DNA of 64,000 bases from Halioxenophilus aromaticivorans (GTDB lineage Bacteria; Pseudomonadota; Gammaproteobacteria; Pseudomonadales; Cellvibrionaceae), in assembly GCF_042850945.1 (NCBI RefSeq), contig NZ_AP031496.1, forward strand, positions 186,001-250,000, written 5' to 3'. Shown here piece after piece: positions 7,906 through 16,156 of the stretch (its first letter is position 1; each line of letters begins with the position of its first letter). A program made the position numbers and the translations under genes. Under the pieces are notes generated by a model, which was not told where the DNA came from, searched no databases, and saw nothing but the letters and a program-made list of their open reading frames with translations.

Positions 7906-9678
7906 TTAAATACCGTGGGTTTGTAGCCACATCTCCAACATGGCCACCTGCCATAGTTTGGAGCCACGCAGCGGTGTGATGTGATCGCGCGGTGCTGCCA
8001 TCAGTTGTTCTAAATAGGGCCGTTGAAATAATTCTCGGCTGCGCGCTTGCTCGCTGTCTAAGTAGCCGCGTACAAACTCCAGGTATGGCCCTTCGATGTA
8101 TTTCAGTGCAGGCACTGGGAAATACCCCTTCGGACGATCAATAACTTGATTGGGAATAATTTTGCGGCCAATTTCTTTCAAAATATGTTTGCCGCCCTGG
8201 GCCAATTTAAGCTGAGCAGGAATACGGGCGGCTAGCTCCACTACCTCGTGGTCCAAAAACGGCACGCGCGCCTCTAGGCCCCAGGCCATGGTCATGTTAT
8301 CCACCCGTTTTACTGGGTCGTCGACCAACATAACATTGGTATCGATGTGTAAGGCTTTATCCACATGGGAGGGCGTGCTCAGTGCGGAGAAGTACCGTTC
8401 TACGTACTGCTGGCTGTAATCGTCTTGCACAAAGCGTGGGTGCACAGCTTGGGCGTACTCGGCTTGGGAACGATCAAAAAAATGTTGGCGATAGGTGTCA
8501 ACGGGGGTTTTGGTGTCCACCATGGGGGGATACCAATGGTAGCCGCCGAAGACTTCATCGGCTCCCTGGCCACTTTGTACCACCTTTAAGTGCTTTGATA
8601 CTTCGTGGGACAGCAAAAAGAAACCCACGTTATCGTAGCTGACCATGGGCTCAGACATGGCTTTGAAGGTTTGTGGCAGGGTTTCTAGCAGCCGGCTAGA
8701 AGGCACTCTAATTTGGTGGTGGTCGGTGGCGTAATGTTGGGCAATGATATCGGAATATTTAAATTCGTCGCCGTGCTCACCGCCGGCGGCCTCAAACCCG
8801 ACTGAAAACGTATGCAAGTCGGTTTGGCCAAGTTCGGCCAGTAATCCCACGATTAAACTGGAGTCCAAACCACCGGAGAGCAGAACACCCACCGGTACGT
8901 CAGCAATGGATCGTCTTGCCACCGATGTGCGCAGGGTTGTGAGCAATTCTTCCTGCCAATCGGCTTCGGTTTTTTGGTCGTCGTCACCCATGGGACCCAT
9001 GGCCAGCGACCAGTACTGGGTATCTTTGCTATCACCGTTGGGTTGAATTTCTCGCACCGTTGCCGGCGGTAATTTGCGAACACCTTTTAGTAGGGTATAC
9101 GGCGGTGGTACCACTGCGTGCCACTGCATATAGTGGTGTAACGCTATCGGGTCTATGTCGGTGTCTATTCCGCCGCTGGCTAAAATGGCGGGCAGTGAGG
9201 AGGCGAAACGCAAGCCGCCATTCACTTCGGCAACGTACAGCGGTTTGATGCCAAAACGGTCTCTGGCTAACACTATTTTGCCGGTGTCCCGATGGTGAAT
9301 AGCGAAGGCGAACATGCCATTGAAACGTTTCACACAGTCGATACCCCAGGCGTGGTAGGCCTTTAGTATGACTTCGGAATCCCCTGTGGAGAAAAACGAG
9401 TAACCCAGGGCTTCCAGTTCTTTGCGCAGGATCTGGTAGTTGTATATGCAACCGTTGAAGGCCAAGGTTAGCCCCAACGCTGGGTCGTGCATGGGTTGTT
9501 GGGCGTGGTCGGACAAATCAATAATTTTAAGGCGGCGATGGCCAAAAGCCATGTTTCCCTGTGCAAACACACCTCCTGCATCGGGACCACGCGGCACTAA
9601 AGTTTGAGCCATACGCTCTACCGCACTCACCGATGGAGGGTTGTTGGAAAATTGAATTTCGCCGCAAATACCGCACAT
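7906..9678 (-). CDS. asnO: N-acetylglutaminylglutamine amidotransferase (asparagine synthase-like)
   Basis: This 590-residue class II glutamine amidotransferase has the catalytic Cys2 directly after the start (MCGICGEIQF), the RGPDAGG motif, and a C-terminal asparagine-synthase domain with the PP-loop VLLSGGLDSSLIVGLL near residue 265. In this operon it amidates the dipeptide to give N-acetylglutaminylglutamine amide, an osmolyte made under high salt. It is the first gene of the operon, so osmotic regulation would act in the long upstream region; I could not identify a specific promoter there. Confidence 0.9.
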   Translation of the reverse strand: MCGICGEIQFSNNPPSVSAVERMAQTLVPRGPDAGGVFAQGNMAFGHRRLKIIDLSDHAQQPMHDPALGLTLAFNGCIYNYQILRKELEALGYSFFSTGDSEVILKAYHAWGIDCVKRFNGMFAFAIHHRDTGKIVLARDRFGIKPLYVAEVNGGLRFASSLPAILASGGIDTDIDPIALHHYMQWHAVVPPPYTLLKGVRKLPPATVREIQPNGDSKDTQYWSLAMGPMGDDDQKTEADWQEELLTTLRTSVARRSIADVPVGVLLSGGLDSSLIVGLLAELGQTDLHTFSVGFEAAGGEHGDEFKYSDIIAQHYATDHHQIRVPSSRLLETLPQTFKAMSEPMVSYDNVGFFLLSHEVSKHLKVVQSGQGADEVFGGYHWYPPMVDTKTPVDTYRQHFFDRSQAEYAQAVHPRFVQDDYSQQYVERYFSALSTPSHVDKALHIDTNVMLVDDPVKRVDNMTMAWGLEARVPFLDHEVVELAARIPAQLKLAQGGKHILKEIGRKIIPNQVIDRPKGYFPVPALKYIEGPYLEFVRGYLDSEQARSRELFQRPYLEQLMAAPRDHITPLRGSKLWQVAMLEMWLQTHGI

Positions 9679-10756
9679 AGTTTAATCTAAGCCTTGTTTA
9701 TTGAAATAACGAGTGATCTCGGCGCTGAGTACTGCTTGTAACGCGCCAGGAGCTAGAGCCGGGGGCGGTCTGCAAATATTAAACCGCATCACAATACTAA
9801 AACTGTATTACCGCTATGCTCGCGATTATTCGGGCGGAAGCCTATCTGCTCTGGCCTATCTGCTGTGGAATAATGCGCGGCGTTTTGCTCTGCAGTGGGC
9901 AGCCTTCTAGTGCAACCTCATTTGGACCTTTGAAAACGCACCGAAGCGTCGTTGCCTTGGTGCTGTGAATATGACTAGGCTGCACGGTATTCTTGCGTTT
10001 AATCCCCGAGTACTGTCTTCCCCGGGAAGGCTCGCCCCAAGGCTACCTTGGGTGTGACAGTCAATGCAGCTCTTTCATATTGAATCAGTATGTCAGTGTA
10101 ACAGATTGGGCATTCCATATCAGGAATCACTTGGCAGGAATTCACCCCAGCGTGGACTTGCTAGCTTTTTAAGCTCTGAATCGCAGGGCAGTTTTGTAAA
10201 TTTTTCAAAGAACGAAATCCATCTTACAGAGGTGGCTGAGCAAAAGTTGGTTTAGGCGTCAAGTTAGGGGAGAGAGCCAGCAGCGGTGTAATGGGCGAGA
10301 GAGAGCCTAGAGAGGGCTGTAAAGAGTGGGTTAGTTAGAAAGAGGGCGATACTTGCGGCGTAAAGATTCACAGTAACCCAATCGGTTAGTCAGGATTCTC
10401 CTTACTTGAGTAATGTGTTTGTTGCCACAGCACTTACTTTCGAGAAAGTGTCAACATTATCGATCGTAGATTACGGTTAGGGCAAGGAAAATTCCTCAGC
10501 GCAGATCCCATGGCACACTTATCGCTTGTCCACCGGTTTTGATCCCTAGGTTTCGGTCCGCGAGTTTTCGGCGTAAGTGCTAGATCCGGTGATCATACGC
10601 AAAAGATTGAGAGGCGGGTGAACAAGCTTGCCAGGAATCAAAGAATTGACCAAAAGTGAAAATCAAACCGTGGCCGCCTGCGCGAAACGCTAAAACTACT
10701 GTTATCGCGATAAACGCTATCCAATCGGAATCCGTTCGAGTACAGCCTGAAATAAT
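9679..10756. other. 1.08-kb region without a recognisable gene
   Basis: No frame here gives a convincing protein; the longest candidates (9713-9910 and 10064-10255) lack ribosome-binding sites and family features. Near 10017-10052 two short palindromes stand side by side (CTTCCCCGGGAAG and CCCAAGG-CTA-CCTTGGG). The region must hold the asnO promoter on the minus strand and the promoter of the phosphatase-kinase gene on the plus strand. It could be a decayed gene. Confidence 0.5.
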
Positions 10757-12391
10757 ATGCATGCGATAATTTATTTAGTAAGCAGCGCCCTAGTGGGATT
10801 AATCGCTGCGTTGGTCCCCAGTGTTTGGCTACAAATTCCCCTTGTCTGGATCGGTTTATCGCTCTTAGCGGTAGGCATTGCCTATGCACTCAATAAGCCC
10901 GGTGTTTTTCGTAAACGCAGTGATGGCACTATACCGCTGTGGTCGCGCTGGGTATTTATCCCTTTCTTACTGGGCGCGGCGGCCTACAACACAATAAGAA
11001 AACGCTCCGATAAAGACCCTGCCATCCAGCAAATCGCCAACAGATTGTATGTTGGCGCTCGGGTTTCCGGCAGTGAGCTGTCTTTGTTAGATTCGCAAAA
11101 CATTGGCGCAATTTTGGATGTGACCGCTGAGTTCGATGCTCTCAATGCGGAGGCTCGCGCAAGCCAAATCGAATATCTAAATATTCCAATCCTTGATCAC
11201 GCCGTGCCATCGCAAACACAACTGATGAAAGCCCTGCACTGGATTGATCACCAGCAGCGCCAGGGTCACAACGTGTTAGTGCATTGCGCACTGGGGCGTG
11301 GCCGCTCGGTGCTCTTGGTGTTGGCGTTTCTGTTGGCGACCAACCCCAAAGAGAATATTCCAGCTGCAATTGATAAAGTGCAAAATATCCGACGTAAAGC
11401 ACGGCTTAATCGGCGTCAGCTGCGCTACCTGAGAAAGTGCCGAGATGCCGATCAGCTGGTGGTGCGCAGTACCTTGTATGTTATCGCTAACCCAAAGTCC
11501 GGCGGCGGAAAGTGGCTCAACCAGGGTCAATATGCTCTGGATCGATTAGGTAAATTTTTTACCGTTAAAGAATGCTTACTTACAGAAAATAAAAGTGCCA
11601 AGGATTGGGTGCAGGAGGCAAAGCAAAACCGTATTGGGATAGTGGTTGCCTGTGGCGGCGACGGTACCTTAACGGCCGTGGCGGAACAGTTAATTGGCAC
11701 CGATATCGTGTTTGGTGTTATACCTTTGGGTACCGCCAATGCGGTGGCCAAAACGTTGTTTGGAGTTTTGGAGGCCAGTATCGACACAGCGTGTGATGCT
11801 ATTATTGAAGGCCATAGTATTGAAATCGATACCGCCCAATGTAATGGCAAGCCCATGTTGTTAATGGCTGCGATAGGTTTTGAACAACATATGATTGCGC
11901 ACAGTGAGCAGGTCGATAAAGATGCGCTAGGCCAGTTGGCCTATTTGCAAGGACTGTGGGAAGCGATCAACGAAAACAATCTGCTGGACGTTACCCTAAC
12001 CCTGGACGACGGCGCCGCGCAAAAAATTGAAACCGCAAGCTTGGTGGTGGCCAACCTCGCACCCTTTACCTCGGTACTGGCCCAGGGGGGTGGCTTGCCG
12101 GTGTATAACGATGGCCTATTGGATGTTACCTATTTAAAGCCGGGTTGTGACGTAACCGATAATGCCAAAAAATTATTGGGGCTTGCTGTCTCGGGTTTAC
12201 GATCCGCCTCCGGCGAGGACGTGATTTCCAATACCGAACAAGTGGTGCACGAGCAGGCCAGTAAAATTGTTATCGCAGTGGGCAATGCAGATGATTACGT
12301 TATCGATGGCGAAATCTATAACGATTTGCCCTTGGAGATAAATACTTTTCCCAAGTCACTGCGCATTATCACCACGGCAGACGATTTGTAG
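10757..12391 (+). CDS. Fusion of dual-specificity phosphatase and diacylglycerol kinase catalytic domain
   Basis: This 544-residue protein has three parts. Residues 1-85 hold two or three membrane segments. Residues 90-230 form a dual-specificity/tyrosine phosphatase domain with the catalytic loop HCALGRGRS (Cys-X5-Arg) and an upstream general-acid region near ILDHAVPS. Residues 235-544 form a DAGK/sphingosine-kinase-type lipid kinase domain with NPKSGGGK and the nucleotide motif ACGGDGTLTAVAEQL, then GVIPLGTANAVAKTL. The DAGK fold phosphorylates diacylglycerol or related lipids. Joining a phosphatase and a lipid kinase in one membrane protein suggests coupled phospholipid or prenyl-phosphate metabolism; the substrate cannot be read from sequence. 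Confidence 0.85.
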   Translation: MHAIIYLVSSALVGLIAALVPSVWLQIPLVWIGLSLLAVGIAYALNKPGVFRKRSDGTIPLWSRWVFIPFLLGAAAYNTIRKRSDKDPAIQQIANRLYVGARVSGSELSLLDSQNIGAILDVTAEFDALNAEARASQIEYLNIPILDHAVPSQTQLMKALHWIDHQQRQGHNVLVHCALGRGRSVLLVLAFLLATNPKENIPAAIDKVQNIRRKARLNRRQLRYLRKCRDADQLVVRSTLYVIANPKSGGGKWLNQGQYALDRLGKFFTVKECLLTENKSAKDWVQEAKQNRIGIVVACGGDGTLTAVAEQLIGTDIVFGVIPLGTANAVAKTLFGVLEASIDTACDAIIEGHSIEIDTAQCNGKPMLLMAAIGFEQHMIAHSEQVDKDALGQLAYLQGLWEAINENNLLDVTLTLDDGAAQKIETASLVVANLAPFTSVLAQGGGLPVYNDGLLDVTYLKPGCDVTDNAKKLLGLAVSGLRSASGEDVISNTEQVVHEQASKIVIAVGNADDYVIDGEIYNDLPLEINTFPKSLRIITTADDL

Positions 12392-12402
12392 TTTACTAAG
12401 CG

Positions 12403-12466
12403 TTTATCGGTTTATCGGTTTATCGGTTTATCGGTTTATCGGTTTATCGGTTTATCGGTTTATCGG
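12403..12466. repeat. Eight perfect tandem copies of an 8-bp unit
   Basis: The unit TTTATCGG is repeated eight times without error between two convergent genes. The last unit supplies the TAA stop codon of the amidase gene on the minus strand, so copy-number change would not alter that protein. Its length is typical of slippage-prone simple repeats. Confidence 0.95.
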
Positions 12467-14028
12467 TCTATTTGCAGCGTCGGCAGGAAGCCCGGCGGCT
12501 TGTAAGCCTGGTGCTGTTGCTCAAAAGCGTAGGCCATGCCAATCAGTTCCCCGTCTTGCCACTGGCTAGCCATTAACACAATACCTACCGGTAAATGGTG
12601 ATCAAACCCGGCCGGTACGGTGATGGATGGGTAGCCAGACACCGCCGCCGGCGACGAATTACCGTAACCAAAGCTGTCACCAAACACCGGGTCAATTAAA
12701 AACGCAGGCGTGTATGCCGGTGCTACCAACGCATCCAGGCCGTGTTCTTGCATTAAAGCATCAATACCGGCGCTGCCGGCGTAGTGACGAGATTTTTCCA
12801 GCGCATTGGTGTAATCGCTATGGCTTACGCCCGATGTTTGTTCTGCTTTAATAAAAATGCTCTGGTCAAAATACGCCAACTCTTTGCGGGCGTGCCGTTC
12901 ATTAAACGCAATCAGCTCAGCCAGGTTACTTACTTTCAGGTTAGGCCGCAGGCCAAGGTAGCGATTAATATCGTGTTTAAAATCGTGCAGTAATACGGTG
13001 AATTCGGGCTCGCCAATATCCGCTTGATGAGGGAGGCTTAAGTCGTCGATGAGCACTGCGCCTGCCGCGTCAAAGGACTTAAGTGCCATTTCGAAGATTG
13101 CGTCGGTGCCCGCGTGTAACCCCTGTTTATTGATTAAAACTCCAATCCGTTTACCGCGTAAATAGTCTGTTTTGAGATAGGCTTGGTAGTCGTTTTGGTG
13201 TTGGTCTGCCAGTTCTGTGCTCTCATCGTTTGGGTCGCTGCCGGCCATGATTGCCAGCAGTGCTGCGGCGTCTGCCACCGTGCGTGCCATTGGGCCCGCG
13301 GTATCCTGGCTATGCGATAGCGGTACAATGCCGGAGCGGCTCACCAGCCCCCGGGTGGGCTTAATTCCCACAATGCCGTTCATCGCCGATGGACAAAGTA
13401 TGGAGCCATCGGTTTCAGTGCCTACCGCCAGGGGCACGATACCCGCGGCCACGGCAACGGCACTGCCCGAGCTGGAACCACAGGGGCTTCGGTCTAATAC
13501 ATGGGGGTTTTTGGTCTGGCCGCCACGAGCACTCCATCCGCTGATGGACTGGCTAGAGCGGAAATTAGCCCATTCGCTCAGGTTGGTTTTCCCCAGAATT
13601 AACACACCGGCGGATCGTAATCGTTTCACCAGGTGGGCGTCTTCCGGGGCCGGCGTGCCTAACAGAGCCAAGCTGCCAGCGGTGGTTTGCATCTTGTCAC
13701 CGGTATCGATGTTGTCTTTCAGCAGCACAGGTAAGCCATGCAGCGAGCTAAGTGGCGCTTGGCCATCCAGTTGCTTGGCCAGTTGTAAGGCTTCCGGGTT
13801 GATCTCAACCACCGAGTTGAGGGTCGGGCCAGACCGGTCCAAGCGGTTGATGTCGGCGATGGATTTTTCCACTAGGGCTTGGCTGGTTAAGCCTAGCTTT
13901 CGTATGTCGGCAATGGTGTTTTGAGGTGTTGCTGCCGACGAAGGCTGACCAATAAACAAGGCAGCTAGTACCAGTAGGGCAACACAGTTAGTTAATTGTT
14001 GCTGTGAGAAAACGCGGGAAACGACCAT
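12460..14028 (-). CDS. Exported amidase-signature hydrolase
   Basis: This protein of about 522 residues belongs to the amidase signature family (GatA-like). The Ser-cisSer-Lys triad is visible: the lysine in VLLKDNIDTGD, the cis-serine in SPCGSSSGSAVAVAAG and the nucleophile region in GTETDGSILCPS. The start at 14028 (MVVSRVFSQQ) gives a signal peptide, LLVLAALFIGQPSSA, so it is probably periplasmic or secreted; the frame is open up to 14133. Such enzymes cleave C-N amide bonds in diverse substrates; a GatA role is excluded by export and the absence of gatB/gatC nearby. Confidence 0.85.
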   Translation of the reverse strand: MVVSRVFSQQQLTNCVALLVLAALFIGQPSSAATPQNTIADIRKLGLTSQALVEKSIADINRLDRSGPTLNSVVEINPEALQLAKQLDGQAPLSSLHGLPVLLKDNIDTGDKMQTTAGSLALLGTPAPEDAHLVKRLRSAGVLILGKTNLSEWANFRSSQSISGWSARGGQTKNPHVLDRSPCGSSSGSAVAVAAGIVPLAVGTETDGSILCPSAMNGIVGIKPTRGLVSRSGIVPLSHSQDTAGPMARTVADAAALLAIMAGSDPNDESTELADQHQNDYQAYLKTDYLRGKRIGVLINKQGLHAGTDAIFEMALKSFDAAGAVLIDDLSLPHQADIGEPEFTVLLHDFKHDINRYLGLRPNLKVSNLAELIAFNERHARKELAYFDQSIFIKAEQTSGVSHSDYTNALEKSRHYAGSAGIDALMQEHGLDALVAPAYTPAFLIDPVFGDSFGYGNSSPAAVSGYPSITVPAGFDHHLPVGIVLMASQWQDGELIGMAYAFEQQHQAYKPPGFLPTLQIDR

Positions 14029-14160
14029 TACAAACCTGAATAATATTTTGAATGATGAATTTATCTGCCAAGCATACGCTTCCTTCGTGCGTTGATCACT
14101 GTTGAGCCGCCAACGAGTAGTCTGAGGTGACAATTCCTGCTAGGCTTGTCCGCCTATTAA

Positions 14161-16149
14161 ATGGAACTTAATGGTGCTGTGGCCAATTTTGATCTGCCTA
14201 AATTAAACAAAGGTATGCTCCGTATTAATACCGAGCTAGGCGCACAGTTATGCCTGGCGATTCTTATTGTGCTCGCCGCGGCCTCGGTTCCGGCCGGTGC
14301 TGCCAAGGGCTACATCACGCAATTGGCTGCCCCTTTCGATTGCTTACATGGCGTGGATCAACAACCCAGTGCCGTGTTAGACAACATGCAAGCTATGAGT
14401 GAGGACGGCCTCACCGATACGCAGTTGGCGCAAAAATACTACTGCACTAGCGCTGCACTTTACATGCTAACCTATCCCACGCGCGCAGCCGAAGAAGTCA
14501 ACACAGCCCTGTCTTACCTGTCACCCGAATCCCAACCCTGGCTGTACCACAAAACGCAACTACTCCACGCTGAAATCGCCACCATTGCCGGAGAGTCCAT
14601 TCGGGCCAGCGAGCTGACCAACCCGGTGCTCACCTGGGCCATCACCGCTAAAGACGATGAAATGAAAATGTACGCCCTGCGCGCTAGGGGGGTGGCTAAA
14701 ACTCAGTTGGGAGATTATCTCGGAGCACTGAAAGACCTTAACCAAGCCTACTCCTTGGCCAGTGAGGTCAACAGTGGCGCCCGGGCTGCCGTGGGCAGTG
14801 CCTTGGCCCTAGTGTACGAATACAGAGAAGAGTACGAGTTGGCGATTCCGTACTTTCAGCAATCGGTTAATTATTACCGTGGCAATAAAAATCAACTGAG
14901 CCTAAATGTTGATCTATACGGTTTGGGGTACGCCTACTCTAGGCTCGGTCAATTTTCGTTGGGGCGGGAGACACTGCAAGAATCACTGCACATAGCCCAG
15001 TCCATTAACGATGACCAAGGCGTGGCCTACGCCAAGAAAGAGCTGGGTTACATCAACATCGAAATGGGCAATTACGCTGTTGCTAAAAAACTGCTGGCAG
15101 AGTCAGAAAAATTGGCCAAGGAATCCGATAACCCTTTCCTCACTATGATTGTGCATTTGTACCAAGGCGATTTATTTCTCGCTTTGGGCGACGTCGACGC
15201 CGCTACTCAGGCCAACGCCCAAGCGGAGTCGTTGATTAATATGAGTGAAATGCCGGTGGACTATTTACTGGTGCAGCAACAAAAAGCTGCGCTGTCGGCG
15301 GCAAAGGGTTACTACCGAGATGCCTACGATGTGATTAGAAAGGTGCTGGAAGAAAAGCTTTCCATTATGAGAAAGCACAGCGCAGAACAGCTGTTACAAA
15401 TACGTGCCCAGTATGAATTGGAAACCAAAGAAAACGAAAACCAACTTTTATTGGGCATCAACAATATTGCCGAGGCAGAATTAAAAACCCAGCGCAGCCG
15501 TAATGTGTTACTTCTGCTGCTGTTGGCAACGGTAGGTATTATCTGTGTTTTGCTTGCCTATATTATTATTCGCAACCAGGAAGTGCAGCGAAAATTGCAG
15601 CAAATGGCCAACTTAGATGGCCTGACCGGGGTGCCGAATCGACGCCGTACGATGGAGTTAATCGAGAATCAGTTAGGCTTGGCTCGGCGTCATAATTATC
15701 CACTGGCAGTGGCCATCATTGACTTGGATGATTTCAAAGCGGTGAACGACAATTTTGGCCATCCAACCGGTGATAAAGTGTTAGAGGCATTCGGGTTGGT
15801 ATTAACGCAGAATATGCGGGCGACGGATATTATCGGCCGAATTGGTGGCGAAGAGTTTATCGTAGCCTTGCCCCACACCAATACCAAAACCGCGTTTAAC
15901 GTGCTAGAACAACTGCGTATGAAAACGCACAAAGTGCCAGATTTAATCGACGATTATCGATTCTCTGTGAGTTTTTCCTGCGGGTTATGCAATGCCACCC
16001 ACTTCAAAGCACTGTCCGATTTAATGGCCACCGCAGATAGCGCGCTGTACAGCGCTAAGCAATCCGGTAAAGACCGAATCGTGGTGGTTGACGATTGTCA
16101 AACAAAAAACAAAAACGGATCAGTGGTAAAGGAATTAGCCGAGCACTAG
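14161..16149 (+). CDS. TPR-repeat membrane diguanylate cyclase
   Basis: This 662-residue protein has a hydrophobic N-terminal segment (residues 30-48), then about 370 residues of tetratricopeptide repeats likely to lie in the periplasm. A coiled coil and a membrane segment follow (NVLLLLLLATVGIICVLLAY), then a C-terminal GGDEF domain. The domain has DGLTGVPNRR and the active-site variant GRIGGEEFIVALP, so it should make c-di-GMP from two GTP. The TPR part probably senses a protein or ligand. A GGDEF-EAL protein gene lies just downstream in the opposite orientation. Confidence 0.92.
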   Translation: MELNGAVANFDLPKLNKGMLRINTELGAQLCLAILIVLAAASVPAGAAKGYITQLAAPFDCLHGVDQQPSAVLDNMQAMSEDGLTDTQLAQKYYCTSAALYMLTYPTRAAEEVNTALSYLSPESQPWLYHKTQLLHAEIATIAGESIRASELTNPVLTWAITAKDDEMKMYALRARGVAKTQLGDYLGALKDLNQAYSLASEVNSGARAAVGSALALVYEYREEYELAIPYFQQSVNYYRGNKNQLSLNVDLYGLGYAYSRLGQFSLGRETLQESLHIAQSINDDQGVAYAKKELGYINIEMGNYAVAKKLLAESEKLAKESDNPFLTMIVHLYQGDLFLALGDVDAATQANAQAESLINMSEMPVDYLLVQQQKAALSAAKGYYRDAYDVIRKVLEEKLSIMRKHSAEQLLQIRAQYELETKENENQLLLGINNIAEAELKTQRSRNVLLLLLLATVGIICVLLAYIIIRNQEVQRKLQQMANLDGLTGVPNRRRTMELIENQLGLARRHNYPLAVAIIDLDDFKAVNDNFGHPTGDKVLEAFGLVLTQNMRATDIIGRIGGEEFIVALPHTNTKTAFNVLEQLRMKTHKVPDLIDDYRFSVSFSCGLCNATHFKALSDLMATADSALYSAKQSGKDRIVVVDDCQTKNKNGSVVKELAEH

Positions 16150-16156
16150 CGAGCCG

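Noticed and set aside
10064..10255. A 63-codon frame upstream of the phosphatase-kinase gene
   Set aside because: No ribosome-binding site, no family resemblance and unusual composition.
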